DNA of 20,170 nt from a virus (IMGVR_UViG_3300031539_000406:1-20170), one strand, 5' to 3'. Counted from the stretch's first letter, positions 7,026 to 14,601 are shown. Program-made: numbers and translations. The notes: generated from the sequence alone by a model not told the origin.

Positions 7026-7490
7026 CTAGGTCAACAGCGTTGCCGGCACGGGCTGGTAACGCGGCTGGACGACGGCTGCGTTGATGCAACCGGCGACATC
7101 CCCAACCACCGCTGCGGCCCAGGTCAGCCGCACATAGGCGTACCCAACCGCCGCGAGATTGGCAGCGGGGACAAACACCTGGTACATCTGGTTGCTCCCC
7201 GCCGTGGTGGTGAAGCCCGCCGCGAGATCCTGTATCCACGCGCCCCAGATATCGGGCGTGGTGCTGACCCGGTGCATGAAAGCGACGGCGGCAACTGCGC
7301 CAGGCCCAACAGTGCTGCAAGCCTGGATGGTAACAACGCTCGTGCCAGCCAAGCCCACGCCCTTGGTGATCTGGAACAGGACGCCGACCGCGCTCTCACA
7401 CCTCACGATGTCCGTGCTCGCCCCGCCCCCCATGAAGGCGAGGGCGGGATAGACGACCGGAACCCAGTGGAACTGTTCGAGTGTATACAT
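7026..7490 (-). CDS. Putative capsid decoration or accessory structural protein
   Basis: A 154-residue protein starting at ATG 7490, with GGGAGG about 7 bases upstream. It lies 12 bases after the stop of the major capsid gene. It begins MYTLEQFHWVPVVYPALAFMGGG and continues with strand-rich segments (VGVLFQITKGVGLAG, TSVVTIQACSTVGPGAVAAVAF, MYQVFVPAANLAAVGYAYVRLTW). It ends with VVQPRYQPVPATLLT. Small beta-rich proteins encoded immediately after the capsid gene are often head stabilisation or decoration proteins, and the size fits. This is inference from position and pattern. Confidence 0.6.
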   Translation of the reverse strand: MYTLEQFHWVPVVYPALAFMGGGASTDIVRCESAVGVLFQITKGVGLAGTSVVTIQACSTVGPGAVAAVAFMHRVSTTPDIWGAWIQDLAAGFTTTAGSNQMYQVFVPAANLAAVGYAYVRLTWAAAVVGDVAGCINAAVVQPRYQPVPATLLT

Positions 7491-7502
7491 TCTATGCCTC
7501 CC

Positions 7503-8855
7503 TTATGGCCGCCCGGCCAACGAGACAAACGGCGACACGGTGGTCAGACCGTGGTGCGGCGTGAGCGGCGCGTTCCACTTCGGCTCCCCGTCGCAGCGAT
7601 AGACGAAGCGGAACACCGTCTCGTCGTTCGTGAACCGGACGTGGATCGAGCTGGCCGACTGCATGCCACCCTTCTCGATCATCTGGTACTCGCGCAGGCT
7701 CGCCAGGATGATGTCGCCCGTGGTGCCGAGCGTCTGTGCATACTCCGTTTCGAGAACGGGCCGGCCGTAGAGCGTGCCATAGGGCAGGCCCGACAGTCCA
7801 CCAGGCGGCATATAGGTCAGCATCCCACCAGCGCCCACGCCCAGGTTCATCTGGTGCAACTGCGGCGTGCAGTCCTGATGGATCAGCCACACATAGTCCC
7901 GCGCACCTGCCCAGCGCCTCGACCACATATTGATGATGTTCTCGCTCACGATGGTCGTGATCGCCTGCGCGGGTTCCGCAGGCTGTGGGATCAAGCACGG
8001 GGAGCCGAGGATGCCTTGCGGCATGCCGCCGCCCGGCCCGTTGATGATCGCGTCCTCCACGACAAAGCGCAGCTCCTCCGGCAAGTTGCTCATGATCCAG
8101 CCCTCGAGCGCGGTTGCATCCTGCAGCAGCTCATCGGTGGCATACACCAACCCGATGACCTTGTTCAGGTTCAGCTCTAGCCGCCTGAAGGTCGGGTGAG
8201 TGGGCGTCTTGTCCGCCGCCTCACACGCCCAGTGAGCAAGGATGCCGCCACGGCGAGCGCCGTTTGCACGGCTCGTCTCCGCCTCGGCATTGAAGGTCAT
8301 GCCGTTGCTGCCGGCTCCGATGCCTACCATGTCCACGCGCCGCAGCAGATCGCCCACGTTGTACACGCGGCTCATAAGGCTGGCGTTATGGTCCACGCCG
8401 ACCAGGAAGCCGCCGTCTGCCGGCACGGTCTCGCTCAGGCCGGTGATTGCCTTGGCCTGGGTAAGCGAACCGATGGCCTTCTCGCCGACGGCCTTGCCCA
8501 TGTCGTAGCCATACTCGGTCGCCGGATCCGTAGACTTGTAGGACTGGATCTCGCGTTCATCCTTCGAGACGGCGATCAGGAACTCGCCAAAGGACCACTT
8601 TCCGGCCTTGCCCTTGGCCTTCTTGTCGGTTTCGTCCTCGACAACCACGATGCCGCCCGGTTCCGGCTTGTCTTCCTCGGCCGCCGCTGTCTTGATGGTC
8701 AGCAGCGCCTTCATGCGCCCCAGGCGTTCGCCGAGCTTCACAGCCTCGGCATCGAGCGCCTTGGCCGTTGCCTCGTCGAGAGGTTCCGCGCTCCAAGCGT
8801 CGAGAGCCTCCTGTGCCTTGGCATCGGCCAGCGCCTTCATCTGTTCGATGTTCAT
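7503..8855 (-). CDS. Major capsid protein, HK97 family
   Basis: A 450-residue protein starting at ATG 8855, with GGAGGG about 7 bases upstream and 2 bases after the protease stop. The first roughly 100 residues are charged and helical (MNIEQMKALADAKAQEALDAW onward, then an Ala/Lys/Glu-rich linker). They resemble the scaffold-like delta domain that the prohead protease removes. The body has the HK97-fold order: ADGGFLVGVDHNASLMSRVY, NKVIGLVYATDELLQD, PEELRFVVEDAIINGPGGGMPQGIL, YVWLIHQDC and GRPVLETEYAQTLGTTGDIILASLREY. It ends with FRFVYRCDGEPKWNAPLTP. The adjacent protease, portal and terminase genes support the assignment. It builds the icosahedral shell. Confidence 0.92.
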   Translation of the reverse strand: MNIEQMKALADAKAQEALDAWSAEPLDEATAKALDAEAVKLGERLGRMKALLTIKTAAAEEDKPEPGGIVVVEDETDKKAKGKAGKWSFGEFLIAVSKDEREIQSYKSTDPATEYGYDMGKAVGEKAIGSLTQAKAITGLSETVPADGGFLVGVDHNASLMSRVYNVGDLLRRVDMVGIGAGSNGMTFNAEAETSRANGARRGGILAHWACEAADKTPTHPTFRRLELNLNKVIGLVYATDELLQDATALEGWIMSNLPEELRFVVEDAIINGPGGGMPQGILGSPCLIPQPAEPAQAITTIVSENIINMWSRRWAGARDYVWLIHQDCTPQLHQMNLGVGAGGMLTYMPPGGLSGLPYGTLYGRPVLETEYAQTLGTTGDIILASLREYQMIEKGGMQSASSIHVRFTNDETVFRFVYRCDGEPKWNAPLTPHHGLTTVSPFVSLAGRP

Positions 8856-8857
8856 TG

Positions 8858-9940
8858 CTATCCCTCCATAGTCAGTCTGTTTTTGAGAAGTTGCATGCGC
8901 ATCCGCCCCTGCCCCGCCGCAGACGCCGCCGACGTGTCGGCCTCTGGCTCTGCCTCTGGAGGTGTCGAGTCGTTTGCTGTATCGTCAGGCACCGGAATGC
9001 CCAGCGCCTTGAACGCCTGTATGTGGTTCTCACCGTACTCTTTCATCATGCGCGGTTCCATCGGCTGGAAGGTGAGTGTGTCCCGCTTCAGGGGCCAGCG
9101 GGCGATCTGCCCGCCCTTCCCCTTGCGGATGCCATCTGGCACAGCTTGCGAGCTGGTGCCGATCAGCCCTGCGTCGATCAGCTCCTCCAAGAACTTCACG
9201 TACTCGCTGCGCCGCTTGAGTGCGCGCTCCACCCACACGCCGCGCGTATCCGCTTTCGCCGTGGCCCAATCCACCACGCCCAGCACATCGTCCTCTCCGG
9301 GCGCGTCGACGCCATCTAGCTCCTTGCCGTGCCCGTGCTCCCAATCAACGTAGAGCATGCCGGCCTTGGTGTAGGCGCTCTCCAAGTCTGTCTCTGCCGT
9401 GAAGAACTCGCCAAGCGAGCCGTCCTGGTTCTTGTTCTCGCTGGCGATGCCCTCCAGGTCGCGCCCGCCGAATAGCACAATGTAGTTGCCCACGCGCAGC
9501 TCATCGTCGGTGCGCGAGATGGCCTTGAGGGCGTTCTTGGCCGGCACCCAGCGGGATGACTGTTCGACCTTGCGCCACTTGTCCTGTGGTGCGAATGTCA
9601 CAGTCTCGCCATCGTCCGAATAGCCCACTTTCCAATAGGTGCCTTGGCTATGGACGATGACATAGGCATCGAAGGTCTCGACAACATAGCCCTCCTCTGC
9701 CGTTGCAGGTGCATCACTGCCGCCCCTATGCGTGGCGCTCCACGCTTCCCAGATCCTGCGCTGCTGCTGTTCCAAGCTCACGACCGCCTTGCCCTTCGGC
9801 TCTGGCTCCCCGGTGTGTTTGCGCCACATGGATAGGCACACGGCCACGGCCTGGTCCTGCTTGTCGCCCTCGTCAATGCGCGTCGGCACGCAGGCCGCCA
9901 TCCAGTCCTTTTGGTTGTCGTACTTTGCCGGGTTTGGCAT
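8858..9940 (-). CDS. Prohead (capsid maturation) protease with N-terminal extra domains
   Basis: A 360-residue protein starting at ATG 9940, with GGGAGGG a few bases upstream. The C-terminal half matches the herpesvirus-type serine protease fold of HK97-like prohead proteases. A His-containing motif, LYVDWEHGHG (196-205), is followed by VERALKRRSEYVKFLEELIDAG and the serine motif GTSSQAVP (261-268). It then has RWPLKRDTLTFQPMEPR. Catalytic His 202 or 204 and Ser 263 or 264 are likely. Before this lie a Cys-containing helical segment (ACVPTRIDEG and AVAVCLSMWRKHTG, 16-44) and a small beta domain (84-134) with YVVETFDAYVIVHSQGTYW. The protease would cleave the capsid delta domain during maturation. 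The roles of the N-terminal parts are unknown. Confidence 0.82.
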   Translation of the reverse strand: MPNPAKYDNQKDWMAACVPTRIDEGDKQDQAVAVCLSMWRKHTGEPEPKGKAVVSLEQQQRRIWEAWSATHRGGSDAPATAEEGYVVETFDAYVIVHSQGTYWKVGYSDDGETVTFAPQDKWRKVEQSSRWVPAKNALKAISRTDDELRVGNYIVLFGGRDLEGIASENKNQDGSLGEFFTAETDLESAYTKAGMLYVDWEHGHGKELDGVDAPGEDDVLGVVDWATAKADTRGVWVERALKRRSEYVKFLEELIDAGLIGTSSQAVPDGIRKGKGGQIARWPLKRDTLTFQPMEPRMMKEYGENHIQAFKALGIPVPDDTANDSTPPEAEPEADTSAASAAGQGRMRMQLLKNRLTMEG

Positions 9941-9960
9941 GTTGCCCTCCCAAAACGCGA

Positions 9961-10009
9961 AACGCCGCTAGCCCGTGCGGTCGTGAGACTCGCACAGAGT
10001 AGCGGCGTT
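9961..10009 (-). terminator. Strong nested hairpin before the protease gene, possible terminator or attenuator
   Basis: A perfect 10-bp stem AACGCCGCTA/TAGCGGCGTT (9961-9970 with 10000-10009) encloses a 5-bp inner stem GTGCG/CGCAC. In the minus-strand RNA it is followed by TTTCGCGTTTT, an interrupted U-rich tract. It lies between the 88-residue gene and the protease ribosome binding site. It could terminate or attenuate transcription, or protect the 5' end of the capsid message. Confidence 0.5.
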
Positions 10010-10036
10010 CTACGGTGTAGACTGCCAGTTAGGTTG

Positions 10037-10303
10037 TCAGTCGCAGACTAGATGCCCGTGTATCCCTTCATCTGGATGGTCGGCGGCCCACTGTGCCTCT
10101 TCATCCATTTTCTCAAGCATCATTGCCTCGACTGTCACATTCCGCACGGGCTCTGACCAGTGCGCCAAAACGATGAGCACTTCATCCTGACCCTCGACTC
10201 GGTACTTGGCCCGAATCATTGCACTTTCATCATCGGGAAATCTGTCTGGATCAAGAAAGACGTGTTCAGCCCATGCCCAGCTTAGCCGTTCAATTTTCGC
10301 CAT
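10037..10303 (-). CDS. Small acidic protein of unknown function, possible moron
   Basis: An 88-residue protein starting at ATG 10303, with AAAGGAG 7 bases upstream. It begins MAKIERLSWAWAEHVFLD, has a strand-like middle (AKYRVEGQDEVLIVLAHW) and ends in an acidic helix (MMLEKMDEEAQWAADHPDEG). No membrane segment or known motif is visible. Its DNA is visibly less GC-rich than the flanking head genes, and a strong terminator-like hairpin follows it. This is the arrangement of an accessory gene inserted into a phage operon (a moron). The function is not recognised. Confidence 0.6.
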   Translation of the reverse strand: MAKIERLSWAWAEHVFLDPDRFPDDESAMIRAKYRVEGQDEVLIVLAHWSEPVRNVTVEAMMLEKMDEEAQWAADHPDEGIHGHLVCD

Positions 10304-10316
10304 CTCAGCACTCCTT

Positions 10317-10448
10317 TCAGGGTTGCCTCTTCGCCTCTTTCCTCAACTCGCTCGTCCTCGGCAGCTCCGGCAGCTTGAACCGCTCGATGATGTCCACCAT
10401 CATCAGCAGCGCTTGGCGAAACTGTAGCCAGAACTCGCGGTCCATCAT
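10317..10448 (-). CDS. 43-residue microprotein with amphipathic helices
   Basis: The frame begins with two consecutive ATG codons at 10448 and 10445. The first overlaps the stop of the upstream gene as ATGA. GGGGG lies just upstream and is better spaced for the second ATG, which would give 42 residues. The protein reads MMDREFWLQFRQALLMMVDI, then IERFKLPELPRTSELRKEAK, then RQP. It is an amphipathic helix with aromatic residues followed by a basic helix. It fills almost the whole 141-base gap between two larger genes and ends 13 bases before the next start, inside that gene's leader. Short proteins of this FW-x-x-x-RQALL type occur among phage head genes, as I recall, but no role is known to me. 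Confidence 0.6.
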   Translation of the reverse strand: MMDREFWLQFRQALLMMVDIIERFKLPELPRTSELRKEAKRQP

Positions 10449-10942
10449 AACCCCCTGAACGCCTCGCGCACGATGGTCGCAATGTGCGCGTCCACGATGC
10501 GCTTGATCGTGCCGTCGCTCAGCGCCCTATCTGCAATCTGTTGGTCCGTCTGCCACCCCGTCGCCTTGTGCTGTTCGGTCTGGTACTGACTGCTCACCAC
10601 GTAGAGCGAATAAGTCGCCCGGTTGCCCAGCGTGGCGCTCTCTGCCTGGCGCGAGATGCCCCAGCTTGCACCCGAGCGTTGGCTCATCGGATCGCTGCCA
10701 CGGCTGTACTTGAGCGGCAGGCCGGCCTTGCGCCGCATCCAATGATAGAATGCCTGCTGCTTGCGACTGGCCCACTTGACGGGCGAATGGACGCCATAGG
10801 GGCGCACCTTGAACATCTCCTTGAGTGCAACGGCAACAAAGTACGTGGCCCGCCCCTTGAAGCGCAATAGCGCAGGGCCGTGCAGCTCGTTGATGGCCCG
10901 CTGTAGCTTGTCTAGACCGGTCGTGTCAATGCCTTCAGACAT
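10445..10942 (-). CDS. HK97 gp10-like minor structural protein
   Basis: A 165-residue protein starting at ATG 10942, overlapping the stop of the MuF-like gene by 8 bases, with GGTGGA upstream. It begins with GLDKLQRAINELHGPALLRFKGRA, a helix typical of gp10-like neck proteins. It then has a basic segment PVKWASRKQQAFYHWMRRKAG and a SQRSGASWGISRQAE block, followed by YSLYVVSSQYQTEQHKATGW. In HK97-like phages proteins of this type join the head-tail interface or tail completion. Here the gene lies before the protease rather than after the connector, an unusual but not unknown placement. The call rests on pattern and neighbours. Confidence 0.65.
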   Translation of the reverse strand: MSEGIDTTGLDKLQRAINELHGPALLRFKGRATYFVAVALKEMFKVRPYGVHSPVKWASRKQQAFYHWMRRKAGLPLKYSRGSDPMSQRSGASWGISRQAESATLGNRATYSLYVVSSQYQTEQHKATGWQTDQQIADRALSDGTIKRIVDAHIATIVREAFRGL

Positions 10943-11861
10943 TAGGTTCCACCCACAATCCCTGCTCTCTCAAGTATGCCTCTCGCTCTGCTTGGCGCGT
11001 CCCGTAGTCGGCCTGCAGCGCCTCCTGCGACCGGAATGATAGCTGCTCCTCGCATCTGCAACGTACATGAAGTGGTGGTCCACTCGGATACTGTGCCGCC
11101 CACACACTTTCCGGCGCGCCCTCAAGAGGACCGCACAGGTCACACACGAGCTCGTCCGCCATGGTCCTAAAAATCCTCGTCACCTCCAGCTCTGGCACTT
11201 CCTGTTGGATCAGCCTCTGCAGCTCGTTCGTCGATTCGCTATATGCCCGCGTGACTTCTGTCTCGGCAATCATCTCCGCGCGCACCGGGCCGAATGCCGG
11301 CTCGATCAGCGATTCGATGTCCCCGATCGTCATCCCCGGCGTCTGCACGAAGGATGTCATCGCCTCTTGCAACTGGCGGCGCGTCGTGTCGGTCAGCCCG
11401 CGCACGAGATCATAGGTATACTCGCGCGCCCAGCGCAGCGCCTCGGTGTTGATGATCGCCGGGTCGAAGCCAATGCCCACCTCCACACTCAGCCGCAGGG
11501 CGTTGTCCACCATCAGCGCCGATAGCTCGGGCTGCACAGCGGCGCGCAGCTCGTCGGCCATCCCCTCATAATCGAATGGCTCGTCCTGTTCAATCGCCCG
11601 CGCTGCCTGCGCCTTGCGCTCCTTTAGGATGGCCTGCACCTTGCGCTTGATGCGCCGCTCCGCTGCCATCCGCACGTCGAGGGGCGTCTGCTTGAGGAAT
11701 GAGAATGCCGCCTCTGGCCCCACGGCCCCCTGCGCCGCCACGACCTCGGCGTTCAGCCAGTCGGGTATGATGTCGCTGTTAAAGTGCGTTGTCTTGCCGC
11801 GCTTCTCGGCCTTGCTTCTCCATCGGCCTAGCTCGGCAAAGAGATCCGATGGTGGCCCCAT
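10935..11861 (-). CDS. MuF-like (SPP1 gp7-type) head morphogenesis protein
   Basis: A 308-residue protein. The N-terminal segment DLFAELGRWRSKAEKRG with FNSDIIPDWL (6-35) is a linker often found at a portal C-terminus or a MuF N-terminus. A long helical region follows. Then comes the MuF core, with MTIGDIESLIEPAFGPVRAEMIAETEVTRAYSES (177-210) and a metal-binding-like C-terminus LVCDLCGPLEG (Cys 240, 243) and HVRCRC (His 265, Cys 268, 270). Such proteins are minor head components that act with the portal. The ATG at 11861 overlaps portal by 34 bases, has no ribosome binding site, and sits inside a stable hairpin. Translation must therefore be coupled to portal or arise by -1 frameshifting. Confidence 0.8.
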   Translation of the reverse strand: MGPPSDLFAELGRWRSKAEKRGKTTHFNSDIIPDWLNAEVVAAQGAVGPEAAFSFLKQTPLDVRMAAERRIKRKVQAILKERKAQAARAIEQDEPFDYEGMADELRAAVQPELSALMVDNALRLSVEVGIGFDPAIINTEALRWAREYTYDLVRGLTDTTRRQLQEAMTSFVQTPGMTIGDIESLIEPAFGPVRAEMIAETEVTRAYSESTNELQRLIQQEVPELEVTRIFRTMADELVCDLCGPLEGAPESVWAAQYPSGPPLHVRCRCEEQLSFRSQEALQADYGTRQAEREAYLREQGLWVEPNV

Positions 11862-13165
11862 TCCGGGGCCAGCGCTTTTGGGCGGGTGCGTGCATCCACC
11901 CGTTCGTTCGTCGGCTGCTGTGTGCCCGGTCCCTCTTGTGGCGGCGGACCCCCGAATGGCTGCGGTGCAACGCGCTCCTCTGGCTTGAATGTCTTGTCAA
12001 GTGGCGGCAGATTGGCTGCGCGACCTACCGAATCGATCCACGACCGCACCTCGTCCGTCGACATCACGTTCGCCTGATAGGCCGGCAGGGCCACGCCGTT
12101 GATGGTGAAGGCCATGCTCTCTGCCTTGGCGATCTCTGCCTTCTGGACCGCCTCGATCTCATTGGTCTTGAACAGCACCCGCAGGCCCAGCTCGTTGAAC
12201 AACTGGTCGTTGAGTACCGGCTGTATGCGCGTCCGGACCCAGGGAATGAGCGATTGCGTCCACAACTCATACTGCAGCGCATCCCGCTCGGCTCTGTTTG
12301 TCTTTGCTTCGGCCAGCCCGGGCGGGATGTTGTGCGCGGCAAGGATCTGCTCGCGCTTGGTGCTCTCCAGTTGCGGCATGGCCAGGTCTTTGACCGGCTG
12401 CCCGATGACAGTGGGCACTAGGCCACGTTCGAGTACCGTTGTCTTGAAGGCCCGTCCCACGCCTTTGAGGATCTTTTCCCATCGTGACTGGATGCGCTCC
12501 TTTTCGACTAGCGGGACCGCACCCTCTGTGGTCAGGAATACCGCCGGTATGGCCCCGTTCTCAAAGAACGAAGCCGCCCACATATTGGCATTCTTGATCA
12601 GCGCCGCCGCCACCTGCCCTACCGCACCCGCGCCGATGCCGGGGCCGATATCGGTGGTCGGGCTGAATGTCCTGAAATACACGATCTGCTCGGCAGAGTA
12701 GTCGCGCTCCTTAATGCCCACCTTCTGGCGGAATACAGTCGGCCCGTCGTCGTCATACTTGAGTACCCGCATGGTGTTGGCGTTGAGCACCTGCAACTTC
12801 GCCAACTGCTGCGATCGCCGCCCGAGCCGCTTGAACACGTAGGCCGCCGCCTTGAGCGACAACCACGCCTCCACGTCCCACAGCAGCGGTGCCAGGTCGA
12901 TCGGCCACTCCTCTTCGTTGTCCTCGTCCTCGTCGCCTTCGGGCAGGGTCAGGCTGTACACGCCATAAGGGATTTGCGAAACATTGTTGGCCCGCAGGTT
13001 GACGCACCAGAACGTCCAGGCGACGGCGGCGTATAGGTCTTGCGGCTTGGTCCCATCGCCCGCGTCAATGGCCCAGTCCATGAACTCGTCCATGTCGCCG
13101 AGCGTTAGTGCCTTGGCCCCGTACACCCCACCCGTGATTGCCGCTTTGTATGCTGTACGTCTCAT
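11828..13165 (-). CDS. Portal protein, HK97 family
   Basis: A 445-residue protein that forms the dodecameric DNA entry ring and binds terminase and connector. ATG 13165 overlaps the terminase stop (ATGA) and is preferred over an in-frame GTG at 13183. Family features include DLYAAVAWTFWCVNLRANNVSQIPYGVY near the N-terminus. A MRVLKYDDDGPTVFRQKVGIKERDYSAEQIVYFRTFSP region and a GAGAVGQVAAALIKNANMWAASFFENGAIPAVFL helix follow. Then come NIPPGLAEAKTNRAERDALQYELWTQSLIPW and a C-terminal linker rich in Pro. The last 15 codons of this frame follow a slippery CCCAAAA site and end at a stop overlapping the MuF-like gene, so part of the product may be a longer fusion. Confidence 0.88.
   Translation of the reverse strand: MRRTAYKAAITGGVYGAKALTLGDMDEFMDWAIDAGDGTKPQDLYAAVAWTFWCVNLRANNVSQIPYGVYSLTLPEGDEDEDNEEEWPIDLAPLLWDVEAWLSLKAAAYVFKRLGRRSQQLAKLQVLNANTMRVLKYDDDGPTVFRQKVGIKERDYSAEQIVYFRTFSPTTDIGPGIGAGAVGQVAAALIKNANMWAASFFENGAIPAVFLTTEGAVPLVEKERIQSRWEKILKGVGRAFKTTVLERGLVPTVIGQPVKDLAMPQLESTKREQILAAHNIPPGLAEAKTNRAERDALQYELWTQSLIPWVRTRIQPVLNDQLFNELGLRVLFKTNEIEAVQKAEIAKAESMAFTINGVALPAYQANVMSTDEVRSWIDSVGRAANLPPLDKTFKPEERVAPQPFGGPPPQEGPGTQQPTNERVDARTRPKALAPEWGHHRISLPS
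11853..11882 (-). promoter_or_regulatory. Candidate -1 programmed frameshift site at the portal/MuF junction
   Basis: In the portal frame the heptamer reads C CCA AAA (11882-11876), an X XXY YYZ slippery pattern. After a 4-base spacer comes a perfect 7-bp hairpin TGGCCCC-GGAAT-GGGGCCA (11871-11865 with 11859-11853). A -1 slip leads exactly into the frame of the MuF-like gene. The MuF ATG lies at the loop/stem border. Confidence 0.5.
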
Positions 13166-14601
13166 TGTAGTAACGTCATCCACGCACCATAGGAGCCATA
13201 ATGCGCCAGGACCACCGCATCGCCACAGTCAGGCGACCGGCCCAAACGCGCCTTGATTTCGTCTTTGCTTTCGATCTGGATGCCGTTCGCGCTCAGCTTC
13301 CAGTGTGGGGCCACTAGGTCGGCCAACAACTCAGGATCGTCGGGAAGCGCCAAGTTGTCGCCCTTCACCGGGTCCAGCGCCTCGCGCAGCCCCCAGTACG
13401 CCTCGGCGCGCACGTTGCGCATGGACAACATCCCCGAGCGGTCGCGTGCATGCGTTGCTTCTGCAAAGTTCACGCCCATGACGTTGAGATGTTTCCTGTC
13501 CTCGGACTCGTAGTAGGCCAGCGAGTCATAGGCCGATGAACCAACGCCGATGACATCCACGTTGATCGTCGCGTCTTGCTCACCCTCAAGGGCCATAAGG
13601 ACTTGCACCTTGACCGATTCCCCATCTGGTGTCTGCCGGCCATCAACCTTGACCAATGGTGCGAACCAGTTGTCATATCGCTTGGCAATGGCCGTCTGGT
13701 CGTTGCCCCCTCTTGCCACGTCTACGCCGACTGCCGAAAGTGGCGTGTCTGGTCGTTCTGTTTCCTTGCCTCGCCGCTGTGCCTGTCGTACCCATTCGGT
13801 AGGGATCACCTGCCACGGGTCGTCTTGCACGCCGATGGTAAAGTCACCATAGAGAAGCTGCGTTCGCAGCGGCTCCGGCAGGTTGTTCAAGACCGTGCCG
13901 TATTCCGTCTCGCTCAGGTACGGGTTGTCACCCAGCTTTGCCGGAATGAATGTCCGCGACCTGGGCGTGATTTCCTGCCCGTTGTGCTCGAAGGACTCAG
14001 GGCCATCTACCTCGATGTTCTTGCCGTCCACGATGGCGAACCACCGCAGCTCCCCCGGCGTAGCCGGGTTGGGATGATGCTCGCTCAGCCACGGCGCCCA
14101 GTACTCAATGACCCATTGCCCGTCTGCGTGCATCGGCGGGTTGCCCGCACAGATCACCCGACAACGCTGGCCTTCCTCAACCGTTCGCAGCCACCCAATC
14201 AGGAAGCGATACTGTGACTCCAAGAACTCGGGCAACTCGTCAAAGCCAATAAAGTCGTGTGGCCGGCCCTGGTACTTGTGCTTGTCCTGGTCATACTGGC
14301 AGGCACCGAACTCCAAGGCCCGTTTGCCGGGTAGGTCACGCCACGCATGCTCAATCCCGTTGTACCGCCCCTTCGTGCCGATGATCTCCCGGCTTCGCTC
14401 GATAAGGCCCGCCGGCCCGGATAGCTGGGTCAGCTCCCGCCGAAAGATGATTGAATGCCCGTGTGCTGTGGCGGCCAAGCCGAGCAGCAGATCGCTCTTG
14501 CCTCCACCTGCCGCGCCGCCGTAATAGACCTCATCCGCTCGACTCAGGGCCGCCATCCATTGCGGCGTATTCTGCGGCATCCACAGCGCCTTGCCCTCCA
14601 T
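13162..14601 (-). CDS. terL: Terminase large subunit
   Basis: The ATP-driven packaging motor and nuclease, 479 residues from ATG 14601. The Walker A motif is YGGAAGGGKSD (27-37 counted from this start) and Walker B with the catalytic acid is FIGFDELPEF (DE at 121-122). The nuclease domain begins VGVDVARGGNDQTAI (first Asp 294), continues INVDVIGVGSSAYDSLAYY (Asp 349) and closes with a CGDAVVLA-type acidic segment. NTPQW before Walker A is typical. The frame stays open upstream to a TTG at 14685, which would give 507 residues and a 155-base overlap with the small subunit. Even from 14601 the two genes overlap by 71 bases. ATG 14580 is a third option. The function is very sure, the start less so. 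Confidence 0.93.
   Translation of the reverse strand: MEGKALWMPQNTPQWMAALSRADEVYYGGAAGGGKSDLLLGLAATAHGHSIIFRRELTQLSGPAGLIERSREIIGTKGRYNGIEHAWRDLPGKRALEFGACQYDQDKHKYQGRPHDFIGFDELPEFLESQYRFLIGWLRTVEEGQRCRVICAGNPPMHADGQWVIEYWAPWLSEHHPNPATPGELRWFAIVDGKNIEVDGPESFEHNGQEITPRSRTFIPAKLGDNPYLSETEYGTVLNNLPEPLRTQLLYGDFTIGVQDDPWQVIPTEWVRQAQRRGKETERPDTPLSAVGVDVARGGNDQTAIAKRYDNWFAPLVKVDGRQTPDGESVKVQVLMALEGEQDATINVDVIGVGSSAYDSLAYYESEDRKHLNVMGVNFAEATHARDRSGMLSMRNVRAEAYWGLREALDPVKGDNLALPDDPELLADLVAPHWKLSANGIQIESKDEIKARLGRSPDCGDAVVLAHYGSYGAWMTLLQ

Noticed and set aside
7014-8180. A 388-codon plus-strand open frame.
   Set aside because: It is antisense to the major capsid and decoration-like genes. Its composition (Arg, His, Asp, Gly) is typical of shadow frames.
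9990-10036. A CTGACA/TACACC promoter-like pair before the protease leader.
   Set aside because: Both boxes are poor and the spacing is only 15 bases.
11989-12000. A TTGACA-like -35 box within the portal gene.
   Set aside because: No -10 element is found at 16-18 bases spacing.
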